NCBI RefSeq assembly: GCF_005405165.1
Contig: NZ_BJDN01000004.1
Coordinates: 1 to 64,000, forward strand
DNA: 64,000 bases
Reading direction: 5' to 3'
Source: Loigolactobacillus binensis
Lineage (GTDB): Bacteria; Bacillota; Bacilli; Lactobacillales; Lactobacillaceae
Under the pieces are notes generated by a model, which saw nothing but the letters and a program-made list of their open reading frames with translations, had not been told where the DNA came from and ran no database searches. Positions 43,447-52,347 of the stretch are shown here, one piece after another (position 1 is the stretch's first letter; every line of letters begins with the position of its first letter). Position numbers and translations under genes: made by a program.

Positions 43447-44552
43447 TTGATCACCGCCAAGTCTGATTTTTTCATGTGGACCACTAAGTCAGCGTCATTG
43501 AAAAAGAAGTCGAATTTGTTTGTTTGTGGTAACTTCAACACAATGTTGAAGGTCAGCGACTCAGATGGCATTTCCGTTAAATCAAAGCCGGCATCCAGGG
43601 TATTGATAACTTGCTTTGGTTTATGGTCAATTAAGATTGCAGCATAACTATGACCGACACCGCTATCGTAACTATCTTCATTGTTTTTAGCACGTAAAGA
43701 CCATTTTTTATAAAGCTCAAAATCGTCGCTACCTATCAATGAATAATCTTGATCATTGGTAGCGGCAACGCGACAATTTAAAATAACAACAGCATGATTG
43801 TTCTCACTGGTGGCCCGATAGGCATTGTTGATGGTGACATTCATATTATGAGCATGAATTCTTTTTCCGGGCTGATAATTTACTTGAATATAGCGGGCAT
43901 TTTCACGAGCCTGCCTTTTTTGACTGACGTGATTGGCTTGTAACGTAATTAGTAGCAGGCTGAGTAAGATAGTACCACCTAAGCCAAACCAGGTGCGTTT
44001 TGGTAGGTGAATAATTGGCCGGGCTGGCTGCGGCGAGTATTTCTTATTGATGGCAACTGTTTTTCCCCGCTTGATCGTGTATAGTGCGGCAATAAAAGAT
44101 TCTAAATCAGTATCCGCAAATAAGCGTCGGGCTAAAACCAGTTTTCCGTCGGGCAGCGGATGTGGTTGACCGTGATGATCAAAGCGCAAGGCGTGTTTAA
44201 AGCGAAGGGTCACAACCTTAGGGGCCTCACTAATAGTAAGCCAAGTTAGGGCAACATAAATTTCCTGGGTATTTAGGTGTAGCCAGACCCCAGTTTGTTG
44301 TTGGTTGATTGCAGCAATTTGATAATTAGCTTGTGCTAAACTATGATGCACCCAAAAAATGCGAATTAAAACAATGCCCAGCAGAGTCCAGAAAAAAAGA
44401 ATCGCCAGTAATAATTGTAGGAGATTATAAGCATGTAGCAGGCTAAGGTCAATGATCCAACTGCCAAACAACATACCCAATAGACAAAGCAAGTTCCAGC
44501 GAGTTATATAAGCTTTGTAACTGTCTGGTTGATAGGATAAACGCGTATTCAT
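43443..44552 (-). CDS. Membrane protein with an extracellular beta-rich domain
   Basis: This 369-residue protein has two N-terminal membrane segments (about 18-38 and 43-68), a cytoplasmic segment (LNTQEIYVALTWLTISEAPKV), a third membrane helix near residue 190 (WFGLGGTILLSLLLITL), and an outer domain similar in pattern to DUF4352 (HNMNVTINNAYRATSENNHAVVILNCRV). Function is unknown. It begins the operon of two beta-domain proteins followed by XpaC and TelA. A GAGGAGC site precedes the ATG. The pairing of two secreted beta-domain proteins suggests they work together at the cell surface. Confidence 0.68.
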   Translation of the reverse strand: MNTRLSYQPDSYKAYITRWNLLCLLGMLFGSWIIDLSLLHAYNLLQLLLAILFFWTLLGIVLIRIFWVHHSLAQANYQIAAINQQQTGVWLHLNTQEIYVALTWLTISEAPKVVTLRFKHALRFDHHGQPHPLPDGKLVLARRLFADTDLESFIAALYTIKRGKTVAINKKYSPQPARPIIHLPKRTWFGLGGTILLSLLLITLQANHVSQKRQARENARYIQVNYQPGKRIHAHNMNVTINNAYRATSENNHAVVILNCRVAATNDQDYSLIGSDDFELYKKWSLRAKNNEDSYDSGVGHSYAAILIDHKPKQVINTLDAGFDLTEMPSESLTFNIVLKLPQTNKFDFFFNDADLVVHMKKSDLAVIK

Positions 44553-44921
44553 TTAAATGCTCCTCGGCCAATATTTTGTTACTGATTTTTAAATATTAGT
44601 TTTCTATTAATGAAATATTACCAAATTAAATGGCGATTGTAAAAAAATACTTAGGCAATTAGCACTTAAATGAGACTGATTTAGCGGTGATCACCGCTTC
44701 AGTTTGTTGGTGACAGTTATAACTGATATTAACTTTGGTAAACACGGCAAAAATTTAGAAAGAATAACCTTATTTTTCCAATTATTTGGACTTAAGCGGA
44801 AATAAAATAGCTAATTTTTTGAATTAATGAACAGAAAAATGAATTATTTGCTAGTGTAAGTGAAAGTGTTTTGCGGTATTATAATATAAAAATTATTAAC
44901 GCTTTATGTAAGAAGAGGAAG

Positions 44922-45016
44922 ATTATCTGGCTGGCCCATTACCGTTTTAACTGAGCAACGATAAGGTAGCTAGATAATGAATTTGGTACTTGCTCGGGGT
45001 TATGGTCTTTTAGACC
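44922..45016 (+). ncRNA. Possible structured RNA in a long leader
   Basis: ATTATCTGGCT (44922-44932) pairs with AGCTAGATAAT (44968-44978) over 11 bp (one G-T pair). Inside, ACC/GGT and GTT/AAC form a continuing helix with loop TTAACTGAGC. A second hairpin GGTCT-TTT-AGACC follows at 45004-45016. A TATAAT-like box lies near 44880, so a transcript of about 290 nt would precede the gene at 45174. I recognise no known riboswitch. The rest of 44553-45173 is AT-rich without genes. Confidence 0.4.
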
Positions 45017-45173
45017 AATTATTTGGTAGCAAACGATTAAATTAGTCGTAGATTATATGATTGGTAAACGCGATTGTGCTCAGCGAAGCTTATTATTCTT
45101 TAGAGGTTCGTTTCCAGAGATAATCATTCATTAATCAGATATTTAAGAAAAATAAAGGAACGGGGTAAAAATA

Positions 45174-45380
45174 ATGTCAGTGAATAAGTTTTCAACTGAT
45201 CTGCCAACTTTACGGAAGCAACTTGAACAAGTTTTACCTAAGCCACACGTGTTAAAACACGCATTGGATATGGAATCAATTATCGCTGATCTAATAACGA
45301 TAATCGTCTGGTTAGGTATTTTAGTTATAGCTGTTATCATACTGTTTCAAGGCTTTTTATTTTTTGGCTTTCTGGAGTGA
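45174..45380 (+). CDS. Small membrane protein
   Basis: This 68-residue protein has a soluble N-terminal helix (MSVNKFSTDLPTLRKQLEQVL) and one C-terminal membrane helix (LITIIVWLGILVIAVIILFQGFLFFGF). I do not recognise the family. It overlaps the next gene by 4 bp (GTGA), so it is coupled to that protein. A GGAACGGGG site precedes the ATG. It begins a run of three small envelope genes. Confidence 0.62.
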   Translation: MSVNKFSTDLPTLRKQLEQVLPKPHVLKHALDMESIIADLITIIVWLGILVIAVIILFQGFLFFGFLE

Positions 45381-45997
45381 ACGAAACTAGTATCGGCGGC
45401 TACTTAGGTGCGCTTTACCTGCTAGCAGGTGCGTTGATCAGCAAGCCAGTTTCGCTGTTGTGGGTGGCGGCGTTACTGATTAAATTGGGCTTTGATTGGC
45501 GGCGGGCGTTTCTTGCGCGGCATTTATTGATTGAGTTTCAACGCAAACCGGCCACATTGCAAGTCGGAGTTGCTTACCCAATTAATGCTGAAGAGGCCGT
45601 TATTATTCGCCAAAATGATTTTAGCGCCTCTTTTACTCAAGCATTAAACCGCTTGTCCAAAAAACAGCAACAACAATGGCAGCAGCTGACGCAACAACCT
45701 ACTAAAGGTAGCTGGGGTGATCGCAAAGCAACTGGATATGATGCGGTGGCAATGGCGAAGTTTATTCAGATTAATTTTCCTGTTGATTTTGTTTTTGTTG
45801 AAGTACTACTACAGCAATTTTCAAAACCATTTTATTGGCCCGTTCAGTCAAAAATAGATGGTGTAGTTTTCTATTTTCAAAAGGGACGCCGGCGCTATCA
45901 TTTATTGCATAATTTTTCTATTGCTGGCACTAGGAATAAGAATAGTATGAGCTGGTTAGCACGTGTATTCTTCCGGCAAAAACACCAGCATATTTAA
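45377..45997 (+). CDS. Membrane-associated protein of unknown function
   Basis: This 206-residue protein starts at a GTG overlapping the previous stop. It has a hydrophobic N-terminus (YLGALYLLAGALISKPVSLLWVAALLI, about 9-35) and a cytoplasmic, basic remainder rich in Gln and Lys with RLSKKQQQQWQQLTQQPTK in the middle. No catalytic motif is visible and I do not recognise it. The neighbour genes suggest an envelope function. Confidence 0.6.
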   Translation: MNETSIGGYLGALYLLAGALISKPVSLLWVAALLIKLGFDWRRAFLARHLLIEFQRKPATLQVGVAYPINAEEAVIIRQNDFSASFTQALNRLSKKQQQQWQQLTQQPTKGSWGDRKATGYDAVAMAKFIQINFPVDFVFVEVLLQQFSKPFYWPVQSKIDGVVFYFQKGRRRYHLLHNFSIAGTRNKNSMSWLARVFFRQKHQHI

Positions 45998-46056
45998 AGT
46001 TGATAAGTTAAAGTGCTTGGCTTGCCCGGGCTAAATACAGTAGAAAAGAAGTGTAA

Positions 46057-46659
46057 GTGATGAAGTCAACAAAGCAAAAATTAACCTTAAAAGAAATCAA
46101 AACGACATATGCTATCTTTTGGCGCAGTTATGTTAAATTTAAAGGGATAACAGGTAGACGTGTGTATACGATTACGTGGTTGATTAACTTTTTGATCAGC
46201 ATTATTTTAGGAGCTTTAGTTTATGCTTCCTTTGTGGCAATATTTTTAAATAATTCGGCGGCCCCAACAATCTTCTTTATAGCAGTTGTTCTGCTGGCTA
46301 TTTGGGGAATTGGTTGTTTTCTACCTCAGCTGGCGCTGACTATCCGGCGATTACGTGATATTGGTCTTTCGTTTTGGTGGTATATTGCTAAGCTTATAGT
46401 GGTTAGTATATTTCATAATGGTTTATTCAGTTGGCTGATCGAGCTGGCCTTTTTGACCATTATGTTTTTGCCCAGTCAGCTATTTGGTCATAGGCAAATT
46501 ACACCGGCAGTAGAACAGCAAACTAGTCATGATGATGCAAGCCTTGTTGAAGATTCGCAGCCCAGTTCTAGTTCCGATGAGTCAACAACTACTACCTGGT
46601 CCCCTGTCAATAAAATAGACAATTTAAATAGAGACTTTTTTGTCCTATGCCACGACTAA
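46057..46659 (+). CDS. DUF805-family membrane protein, tail replaced by an IS element
   Basis: This 200-residue frame has the DUF805 core: FKGITGRRVYTITWLINFL at the start, four membrane segments and the LALTIRRLRDIGLSFWW motif (about residue 94-111). The last 18 codons (from 46605) are read from the inserted IS3-family element: the original protein ended a few codons on, since the sequence after the IS (from 47915) continues in frame as TNDPTELDE and stop. The protein's hydrophobic core is intact, so it may still work. The role of DUF805 proteins is unknown; they are common in envelope clusters. Confidence 0.75.
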   Translation: MMKSTKQKLTLKEIKTTYAIFWRSYVKFKGITGRRVYTITWLINFLISIILGALVYASFVAIFLNNSAAPTIFFIAVVLLAIWGIGCFLPQLALTIRRLRDIGLSFWWYIAKLIVVSIFHNGLFSWLIELAFLTIMFLPSQLFGHRQITPAVEQQTSHDDASLVEDSQPSSSSDESTTTTWSPVNKIDNLNRDFFVLCHD

Positions 46660-47523
46660 ATTTTGAATTTGAGTTTGATACTCATCTTCAAGTTGCTTTG
46701 GTGATTTGAATCCACAGTGACTGTGAATTCTAACTGTGTTGTAAAACGTTTCAATGTACTGAAAAACTAGTCGTTTAGCTTCGGAGTATGAATGGATTTT
46801 AAACCGATTTATCCATTCACGCTTAATCAAGGCATGAAACGACTCAATGCAGGCATTATCCCAAGGATAAGCTTTCTTTGAATAGCTTAATGTCATGTTA
46901 GCTGTAACTTGATTGTAAGCTTCAGACGTAAACTGACTACCACGATCACTGTGCATGATTAATGGCTTGCTAATATGGCGACTGTGCTTAGTCTTTTCAA
47001 TAAGTGGGATGACATTCGATACCTCCAAGGTTTCAGATAAGTCCCAACCAATGATCCGTCGGGAGTACAAGTCCATAATACTGGTTAAATAAACGAATCC
47101 GTCATGAACTGGAATATAAGTGGTGTCAATGCACCAAACGGCGTTTGGTCGCAATGGATTGAACTGCTCGTCTAAAATATTTATTAGCTGTTTATCAAAC
47201 TTAGAATTGCGAGTGGTAGTCGTCCAAGGGGTTAGGTAAACGGCGTGAATGCCAAGTTCACGCATATACTTACCAACAGTTCGTTCAGCGATCTTATATC
47301 CTTTTGAGCGAAGTTCTTGGGTGATTTTGCCGGCACCGTAAATACAAAGGCTTTTGAGCCAAATTGCTTTAATTTCACCTTGAATAAACTTCTTCCGAAG
47401 CTTTCGCGGTGATTGGTGATTATGACGCTTTTCTCGTTGATAGTAACCACTTCTTGAGATTCCAACATAATCACACATACCATTGATGGAAGGGTGGGAT
47501 TCCAAAGCGTGCTGAACGTCCAT
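46645..47523 (-). CDS. IS3-family transposase OrfB (DDE integrase core)
   Basis: This 292-residue part has an HTH_21-type start (SHPSINGMCDYVGISRSGYY) and the rve integrase core: WCIDTTYIP (first Asp), LIMHSDRGSQFTS (second Asp) and CIESFHALIKREW (Glu). Alone from ATG 47523 it is one product; a -1 frameshift at an A7 run (47577-47571) in orfA gives the OrfAB transposase, since in the shifted frame translation runs NRDSEQVTTEKVYQEMD into this one. Complete DDE catalysis is expected. Confidence 0.93.
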   Translation of the reverse strand: MDVQHALESHPSINGMCDYVGISRSGYYQREKRHNHQSPRKLRKKFIQGEIKAIWLKSLCIYGAGKITQELRSKGYKIAERTVGKYMRELGIHAVYLTPWTTTTRNSKFDKQLINILDEQFNPLRPNAVWCIDTTYIPVHDGFVYLTSIMDLYSRRIIGWDLSETLEVSNVIPLIEKTKHSRHISKPLIMHSDRGSQFTSEAYNQVTANMTLSYSKKAYPWDNACIESFHALIKREWINRFKIHSYSEAKRLVFQYIETFYNTVRIHSHCGFKSPKQLEDEYQTQIQNLVVA

Positions 47524-47546
47524 TTCTTGGTATACCTTTTCGGTAG

Positions 47547-47834
47547 TTACTTGCTCAGAATCCCGATTGATTTTTTTAACACTTCGATCGCTCCTTCAGC
47601 GTCACGAAGTTGACGCTTTAGTCGTGCAATCTCCTTGTCCTTATCGCTGGCAAAATTACCAGAGCCACGGCCAAACTCCCCAGTCTCAGTAAACAGCTTA
47701 ATCCATTTATGTAATGTACTAGCCCCAATACCTAGATTCTTACTTATTTCATTCATGGTCATGTGATCCTTGTTATCTAAGTAATACTGAACGGCCTGTT
47801 CCTTAAATTCCTTGTCATAACTGTGCTTCGTCAT
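47547..47834 (-). CDS. IS3-family transposase OrfA (helix-turn-helix)
   Basis: From the ATG at 47834 (GGAGGATC before it) this is 95 residues: an HTH domain (KEFKEQAVQYYLDNKDHMTMNEISKNLGIGASTLHKW) and a leucine-zipper coiled coil at the end (KEIARLKRQLRDAEGAIEVLKK). It binds the IS ends. Its last part holds the slippery A7 that allows the -1 shift into OrfB. The longer frame from 47849 uses a TTG inside the ribosome site and is unlikely. Confidence 0.92.
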   Translation of the reverse strand: MTKHSYDKEFKEQAVQYYLDNKDHMTMNEISKNLGIGASTLHKWIKLFTETGEFGRGSGNFASDKDKEIARLKRQLRDAEGAIEVLKKSIGILSK

Positions 47835-47911
47835 TATTTGATCCTCCAATTTACTTCCTTAATTATACTAAATCAGAGTCTCTATTTAACTTGTACACTT
47901 TTTATTCTAGG

Positions 47912-48248
47912 CCCAACCAACGATCCTACAGAGTTGGATGAGTGACGTAATTAAAAGTGAACGTCCACTGGTTGAAACTATGTTGGCATTGTACTTGACT
48001 AAGTAGCGCCGAATGTTAATTTGAACAATTATTATATTTAGCGACCATCATTTTAATCTATGCCAATTAGATAATTAGTTTTTTTACGACTTTTAAAGGG
48101 TTACTAATTGCGCTATCAAAGTGATACGGACTTGATATTAATGAGCTCCAGTAAAATAATGACGGTATACAAGTATGCAGGTACGAACATTTCTGTTCGC
48201 ATCCCGGCCCGGTTTCTTGTACAATTGCCAGTAAGGATGTGATGTTAG
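47912..48248. other. Gene-free stretch after the IS element
   Basis: The first 34 bp hold the displaced end of the DUF805 gene (47915-47945, ending TGA). The rest shows stops on both strands and no product I recognise. CGAACA-TTTCTG-type dyad at 48184-48199 (CGAACA / TGTTCG) may be an operator for the AI-2E family gene. Confidence 0.55.
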
Positions 48249-49283
48249 GTGTCACTTTGGAAAAAATTTTTGGCAAACGTGGAGTTGCGGCGGATTGTTG
48301 TATTATTACTGATCATAACGGTACTCTTTTTAGCACGAAGCATAATGAGCATTATTTTATTAACGTTTATTTTTACTTTTTTGGTGTTGCAGTTGGTGAA
48401 ATTTGTGCAACGGTGGATCAAGATTCCGGCAGCACTGATCGTGGTCGTCGTTTACGCATTGACGATCTTTCTACTGTATTCGGCGATTACTAAATATTTG
48501 CCAGTCATCGCGGCCCAAACGGTTAAAATGGTTGATTCAGTGTATAAATTCTATCAGAAGCCTGATTACAATACTAATCAAGTCTTTAAATGGCTTAACA
48601 GTTACATTAAAACGTCTGATTTGATGCATCAATTTAAAGGTGGGATTACGGTTGCCCTTAATTATTTGACTAGTATTGGGACCATGGGCATCACTTTCTT
48701 CTTATCCCTGATTCTCAGCTTCTTTTTTACCGTGGAAAGTCAGCGAATGTTCAAGTTTTCGCGACTATTTCTCACTAGCCGCTACGCCTGGTTCTTCCAA
48801 GACATTTATTATTTTGCCCAGAAGTTTGTTAATACTTTTGGTGTGGTGATCGAGGCTCAAGTTTTTATAGCGTTGACTAACACGATTTTGACGACAATTT
48901 TTCTAGGCTTCATGAGGATGCCACAGTTACCAAGCTTGGCGATCATGGTCTTCTTATTGAGCATGATCCCCGTTGCCGGTGTGATTATTTCGTGTATTCC
49001 GTTGGCGTTGATCGGTTATTCGGTTGGTGGAATTCAGTACGTGGCTTACATTTTAGTGTTGATCTTACTGATCCACACTTTAGAAACCTACGTCTTAAAC
49101 CCGCAATTCATGGCAAGCCGAACTAAATTGCCAATTTTCTATACGTTTGTCGTCCTTTTGATTGGTGAACGACTTTTCGGAACTTGGGGCCTGATCGTGG
49201 GAATTCCGATTTTCACTTTCTTCTTGGACATTCTTGGCGTTAAGTCAATTTCCGCTAAAAAATTAAAAAGCGCTAAGAATTGA
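48249..49283 (+). CDS. AI-2E family transporter (permease-like membrane protein)
   Basis: This 344-residue protein has about eight membrane segments, with the family features EAQVFIALTNTILTTIFLGF, then PQLPSLAIMVFLLSMIPVAGVIIS and the final ETYVLNPQFMASRTKLPIFYTFVVLL. The family includes putative autoinducer-2 exporters and Na+/H+ antiporters; the substrate here is unknown. It starts at GTG (MSLWKKFLANVELRR) after AAGGATG. It is transcribed alone; the next promoter overlaps its 3' end. Confidence 0.88.
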   Translation: MSLWKKFLANVELRRIVVLLLIITVLFLARSIMSIILLTFIFTFLVLQLVKFVQRWIKIPAALIVVVVYALTIFLLYSAITKYLPVIAAQTVKMVDSVYKFYQKPDYNTNQVFKWLNSYIKTSDLMHQFKGGITVALNYLTSIGTMGITFFLSLILSFFFTVESQRMFKFSRLFLTSRYAWFFQDIYYFAQKFVNTFGVVIEAQVFIALTNTILTTIFLGFMRMPQLPSLAIMVFLLSMIPVAGVIISCIPLALIGYSVGGIQYVAYILVLILLIHTLETYVLNPQFMASRTKLPIFYTFVVLLIGERLFGTWGLIVGIPIFTFFLDILGVKSISAKKLKSAKN

Positions 49284-49308
49284 CTTCTGCTGAGATTTGA
49301 CCTATGAT
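49280..49308 (+). promoter_or_regulatory. Promoter of the T-box leader
   Basis: TTGACT (49280-49285), a 17-nt spacer and TATGAT (49303-49308) overlap the end of the AI-2E family gene. Transcription would begin near 49315, just before the T-box stem I. Confidence 0.7.
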
Positions 49309-49324
49309 AATGACTAATCAATAA

Positions 49325-49587
49325 AAAAGCGTTGACGAGAAGAGTAGTTTAACTGATTTTTCAGCGAGCCTGGTCAAGTGGAAACAGGTAAAATTAAGTT
49401 AGATGAAGATGAACTCTGAGCTGGTGTGGGTCCAAGTGGGCTACACATCCGGATTTGCAAACGTTAAGTTGCAGCACATTAATGATGTGGCAAAGGCTGT
49501 TATTGCGAAGTAACAGCAAATTTAGGTGGTAACACGAAAGCAAAACTCTCGTCCTAGTACAAAATTGTACAGGCGGGAGTTTTTTTA
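49325..49587 (+). promoter_or_regulatory. T-box riboswitch leader
   Basis: Stem I holds the AGTAG and CAGCGAGCCTGG...GTGGAAAC elements; the T-box sequence AGGTGGTAACACG lies at 49524-49536; the terminator arm ACTCTCGTCC / GGCGGGAGT with T7 lies at 49546-49587. Uncharged tRNA would pair with the T-box and stop termination. The gene downstream is a PatB/MalY C-S lyase, which suggests a sulfur amino acid or serine. I could not fix the specifier codon by eye; ATG and TCT near 49408-49415 are both possible. Confidence 0.85.
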
Positions 49588-49749
49588 TTACGCTATTTGT
49601 CTCGTATGGGATTAAACGTAAACGTGTTTATCAAGAAAGCTTGTTTTTCCGTTTAGTCACATTTGCCAGGATTTCTTACCGGTAAATGTAGCTAATGCCT
49701 AAAACACGAGTGGTTTGATAAACACGCCTTTGAAAGGATGGTCGTTAAA

Positions 49750-50970
49750 ATGAAATTAACAACAGCGGAATTTATTGAAAAATATGCAGTTAAACGGACA
49801 GGTACCAACTCATTGAAGTGGGATGCGTTGGATCAACGTTATGGTGATCCGGATTTAATTGCAATGTGGGTCGCTGATATGGAATTTCAGGTCCCTGAAG
49901 CGGTGACAACGGCCTTAACGGAGCGCGTTAATCATGGTGTATATGGTTACTCCTATACCCCAGATTCCTACTATGAAGCGTACTTTAATTGGATGAAACA
50001 ACGACACAACATTAAGTTGGAAAAAGACTGGCTCCGTTTCGATAACGGCGTGGTCAACTCTATTTATGGTTTAGTCAATACGTTCACTAAACCGCAAGAT
50101 GCAGTTATGATCTTGACGCCAGTTTATTACCCATTCCATAATGCTGTCTTAGATAATCATCGTCAGTTGATCACTTCAGAACTGATCAATAAGGCTGGTC
50201 ATTACGAAATTGATTTTGCTGATGTTGAAGCGAAGATCGTGGCGAACAAGGTCAAATTATTGATTCAATGTTCACCGCACAATCCTGTGGGCCGAGTATG
50301 GACCGAAGCCGAGTTAAAACAATTATTGGAAATTTGTCATCGCCATCATGTTTTGGTGGTTTCCGATGAAATTCATCAGGATATTATTATCGGTCAGCAG
50401 CCATTTGTTTCCGCATTAACAGTGGCGCACGGACGTTACCGCAACGGCCTGATTGTAGTGACGGCACCTTCAAAATCATTTAATTTGGCCGCAATGCTTA
50501 ATTCTCACGTGATCATTCCCAGTGAAGAATTGCGTGAACGCTACGATAAGATCCATCAACAGATCAATCAAACTGAGGTCAGTGCCTTAGGTCAAGTAGC
50601 AGCGGAAGCGGCCTACCGTGATGGTGGGGACTGGCTGGATCAGGTTCTGGAGGTAGTTCGAAGTAATTACAAGTATTTACGTGATGAATTAGCCGCTAAA
50701 GTGCCAGCGATCAAAGTGGCCGATCTCGAAGGGACTTACCTTGCTTGGTTGGATCTCCGCGCAGTGGTTCCCATTGATCTAACGAAAGAATTTATTCAAG
50801 ATGACTGCCACTTAGCCGTTGATTTTGGCCAATGGTTCAGTAAAAATGATGCTGGTTTCGTGCGTTTGAATCTGGCCACCGACCCTAAATTTGTCCACGC
50901 CGCTGTTGCCAACATTATTACCAGTTTGACTAAAATTAATGAAACACGCGCCATAAGCGCAACAGAATAA
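49750..50970 (+). CDS. MalY/PatB-family C-S lyase (cystathionine beta-lyase)
   Basis: From the ATG at 49750 (AAGGATGG upstream) this is 406 residues. The PLP lysine lies in TAPSKSFNLAAM (about residue 241), with SPHNPVGRVWT (about 173) and DEIHQDI (about 207) as in PatB/MalY class I/II aminotransferase-fold lyases. It splits cystathionine or cysteine to pyruvate, ammonia and a thiol. A T-box riboswitch controls it. The 3' end overlaps a small opposite-strand gene by 35 bp. Confidence 0.9.
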   Translation: MKLTTAEFIEKYAVKRTGTNSLKWDALDQRYGDPDLIAMWVADMEFQVPEAVTTALTERVNHGVYGYSYTPDSYYEAYFNWMKQRHNIKLEKDWLRFDNGVVNSIYGLVNTFTKPQDAVMILTPVYYPFHNAVLDNHRQLITSELINKAGHYEIDFADVEAKIVANKVKLLIQCSPHNPVGRVWTEAELKQLLEICHRHHVLVVSDEIHQDIIIGQQPFVSALTVAHGRYRNGLIVVTAPSKSFNLAAMLNSHVIIPSEELRERYDKIHQQINQTEVSALGQVAAEAAYRDGGDWLDQVLEVVRSNYKYLRDELAAKVPAIKVADLEGTYLAWLDLRAVVPIDLTKEFIQDDCHLAVDFGQWFSKNDAGFVRLNLATDPKFVHAAVANIITSLTKINETRAISATE

Positions 50971-51127
50971 AACCAAAAATACCACCAAGAAAAATAACGC
51001 CCAGCCCGCCATGTAAAATGGAGAGGCTGGCGTTTTGGTTAATGGCCGCGCGTAATGATGCACTAGTGGCGTAAATGATGAAGTAAAGCAAGCTAAGCGT
51101 CCAAATAAGATAACTAACTTTTCGCAA
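50936..51127 (-). CDS. Small two-helix membrane protein
   Basis: A TTG at 51127 with AAGGAG 9 nt before it gives 63 residues (MRKVSYLIWTLSLLYFII...) with two membrane segments (about 4-20 and 40-58) and a basic end. The frame is open further upstream to 51211, without a good start. Its end overlaps the 3' end of the C-S lyase gene, tail to tail. I do not recognise the family; small size and lack of neighbours keep confidence moderate. Confidence 0.55.
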   Translation of the reverse strand: MRKVSYLIWTLSLLYFIIYATSASLRAAINQNASLSILHGGLGVIFLGGIFGFILLRLWRVFH

Positions 51128-51296
51128 AAGATCGATCTCCTTAAAAGCTGATTTTACTTTCAGTCTACGGGAAGTTAAGGGCGAATTAAAGTTATTTTTG
51201 AAAAAGGTCATTGAAAAAGCGCTACCAAATTAGATTTTTTGATCTAAGCAGTGTACAATGAATAAGAAATAAACTTAAAAGTGAGGTAGTCACCAC

Positions 51297-51986
51297 ATGG
51301 CTAAATTAGTTTTTATCCGTCACGGTCAAAGTGAATGGAACCTGTCCAACCAATTTACTGGTTGGGTCGACGTTGATTTAAGCGAAGAAGGCGTACGCCA
51401 AGCCCAAAACGCTGGTGCTTTATTGAAAAAAGAAGGCATCGAGTTTGATCAAGCTTACACTTCAGTATTGACACGTGCCATCAAGACTTTGCATTACGCA
51501 TTGGAAGGTGCTGGCCAATTATGGATCCCAGAAATGAAGACATGGCGTTTAAACGAACGTCATTACGGCGCATTACAAGGCTTGAACAAGAAAGAAACCG
51601 CTGAAAAATACGGTGACGATCAAGTTCATATCTGGCGTCGTTCGTACGATACTTTGCCACCATTGTTGGATGCAAGTGATGCCGGTTCAGCAGCACAAGA
51701 TCGTCGTTATGCTGACTTAGACCCACGTGCTATTCCAGGCGGCGAAAACTTAAAAGTTACTTTGGAACGGGTTATCCCATTCTGGGAAGACGAAATTGCG
51801 CCTAAATTATTAGACGGCAAAAACGTCATCATCGCCGCTCATGGTAACTCACTACGCGCTTTGACGAAGTACATTGAAAACATCTCTGATGCTGACATCA
51901 TGGACGTTGAAATGGCAACTGGCGAACCAGTTGTTTACGACTTGGACGCTAAGTTAAACGTGGTTAGCAAGAAGAAATTAAACTAG
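51297..51986 (+). CDS. gpmA: 2,3-bisphosphoglycerate-dependent phosphoglycerate mutase
   Basis: This 229-residue glycolytic enzyme turns 3-phosphoglycerate into 2-phosphoglycerate. The catalytic RHGQSEWN (8-15, His9) is at the start, with [10 protein letters not shown] (about 84-93), and [12 protein letters not shown] (about 181). Codon use is strongly biased and the GAGGT site is good, as expected of a highly expressed gene. It stands alone between a promoter and a long terminator hairpin. Confidence 0.97.
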   Translation: MAKLVFIRHGQSEWNLSNQFTGWVDVDLSEEGVRQAQNAGALLKKEGIEFDQAYTSVLTRAIKTLHYALEGAGQLWIPEMKTWRLNERHYGALQGLNKKETAEKYGDDQVHIWRRSYDTLPPLLDASDAGSAAQDRRYADLDPRAIPGGENLKVTLERVIPFWEDEIAPKLLDGKNVIIAAHGNSLRALTKYIENISDADIMDVEMATGEPVVYDLDAKLNVVSKKKLN

Positions 51987-51997
51987 TAATTGCTATG

Positions 51998-52036
51998 AAA
52001 TAGGCATTCTCCTTTTATGGGAGAATGCCTATTTTT
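51998..52036 (+). terminator. Strong terminator after gpmA
   Basis: AAATAGGCATTCTCC pairs fully with GGAGAATGCCTATTT (15 bp) and is followed by TTT. The rest of the gap to 52347 (about 310 bp) holds a TACAAT box near 52218 and no gene. Confidence 0.92.
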
Positions 52037-52347
52037 GTGGCTTTAGTCAAACGAACGTTATTTGAGCACTGCATATTAAACTTTCTGCGATTTGCTGGGG
52101 GAATTGCCGTGGTTGAATTTTTTATGTGCAATAGGTTCTATTTTAATCTGTCATCTTTATCGTTTTCTCCAATAAAGTATTAACTATATTAGTGAAATAT
52201 TTTATGTAATGTCATGTTACAATGACTTAATTAGTGTTTACCCCAGCAAGTCATCTTTTTGGTTAGTTTGGACGTCGTTATTTTGTTCTGGTCTTTGCTT
52301 ACCAATTTTCTTGGTGACAATTAATAAAGAGAAAGCAGGCTTTGTCT

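Larger units (their letters stand above)
46605..47911 (-). mobile_element. IS3-family (IS150-group) insertion sequence
   Basis: The element of about 1.3 kb carries orfA and orfB in the IS3 arrangement. The ends share an imperfect inverted repeat: left AATAAAATAGACAATT then TAAATAGAGACT, right (reversed) AATAAAAAGTGTACAAG then TTAAATAGAGACT. CCC occurs on both sides (46602-46604 and 47912-47914), a likely 3-bp target duplication. The outermost few bases are uncertain by about 2 bp. It looks intact and able to move. Confidence 0.85.

Noticed and set aside
48184..48199. CGAACA-N4-TGTTCG as a LexA (DinR) box
   Set aside because: The spacing between GAAC and GTTC is 6 bases, where the Gram-positive LexA consensus needs 4, and the downstream gene is not an SOS gene. 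It is only noted as a dyad.
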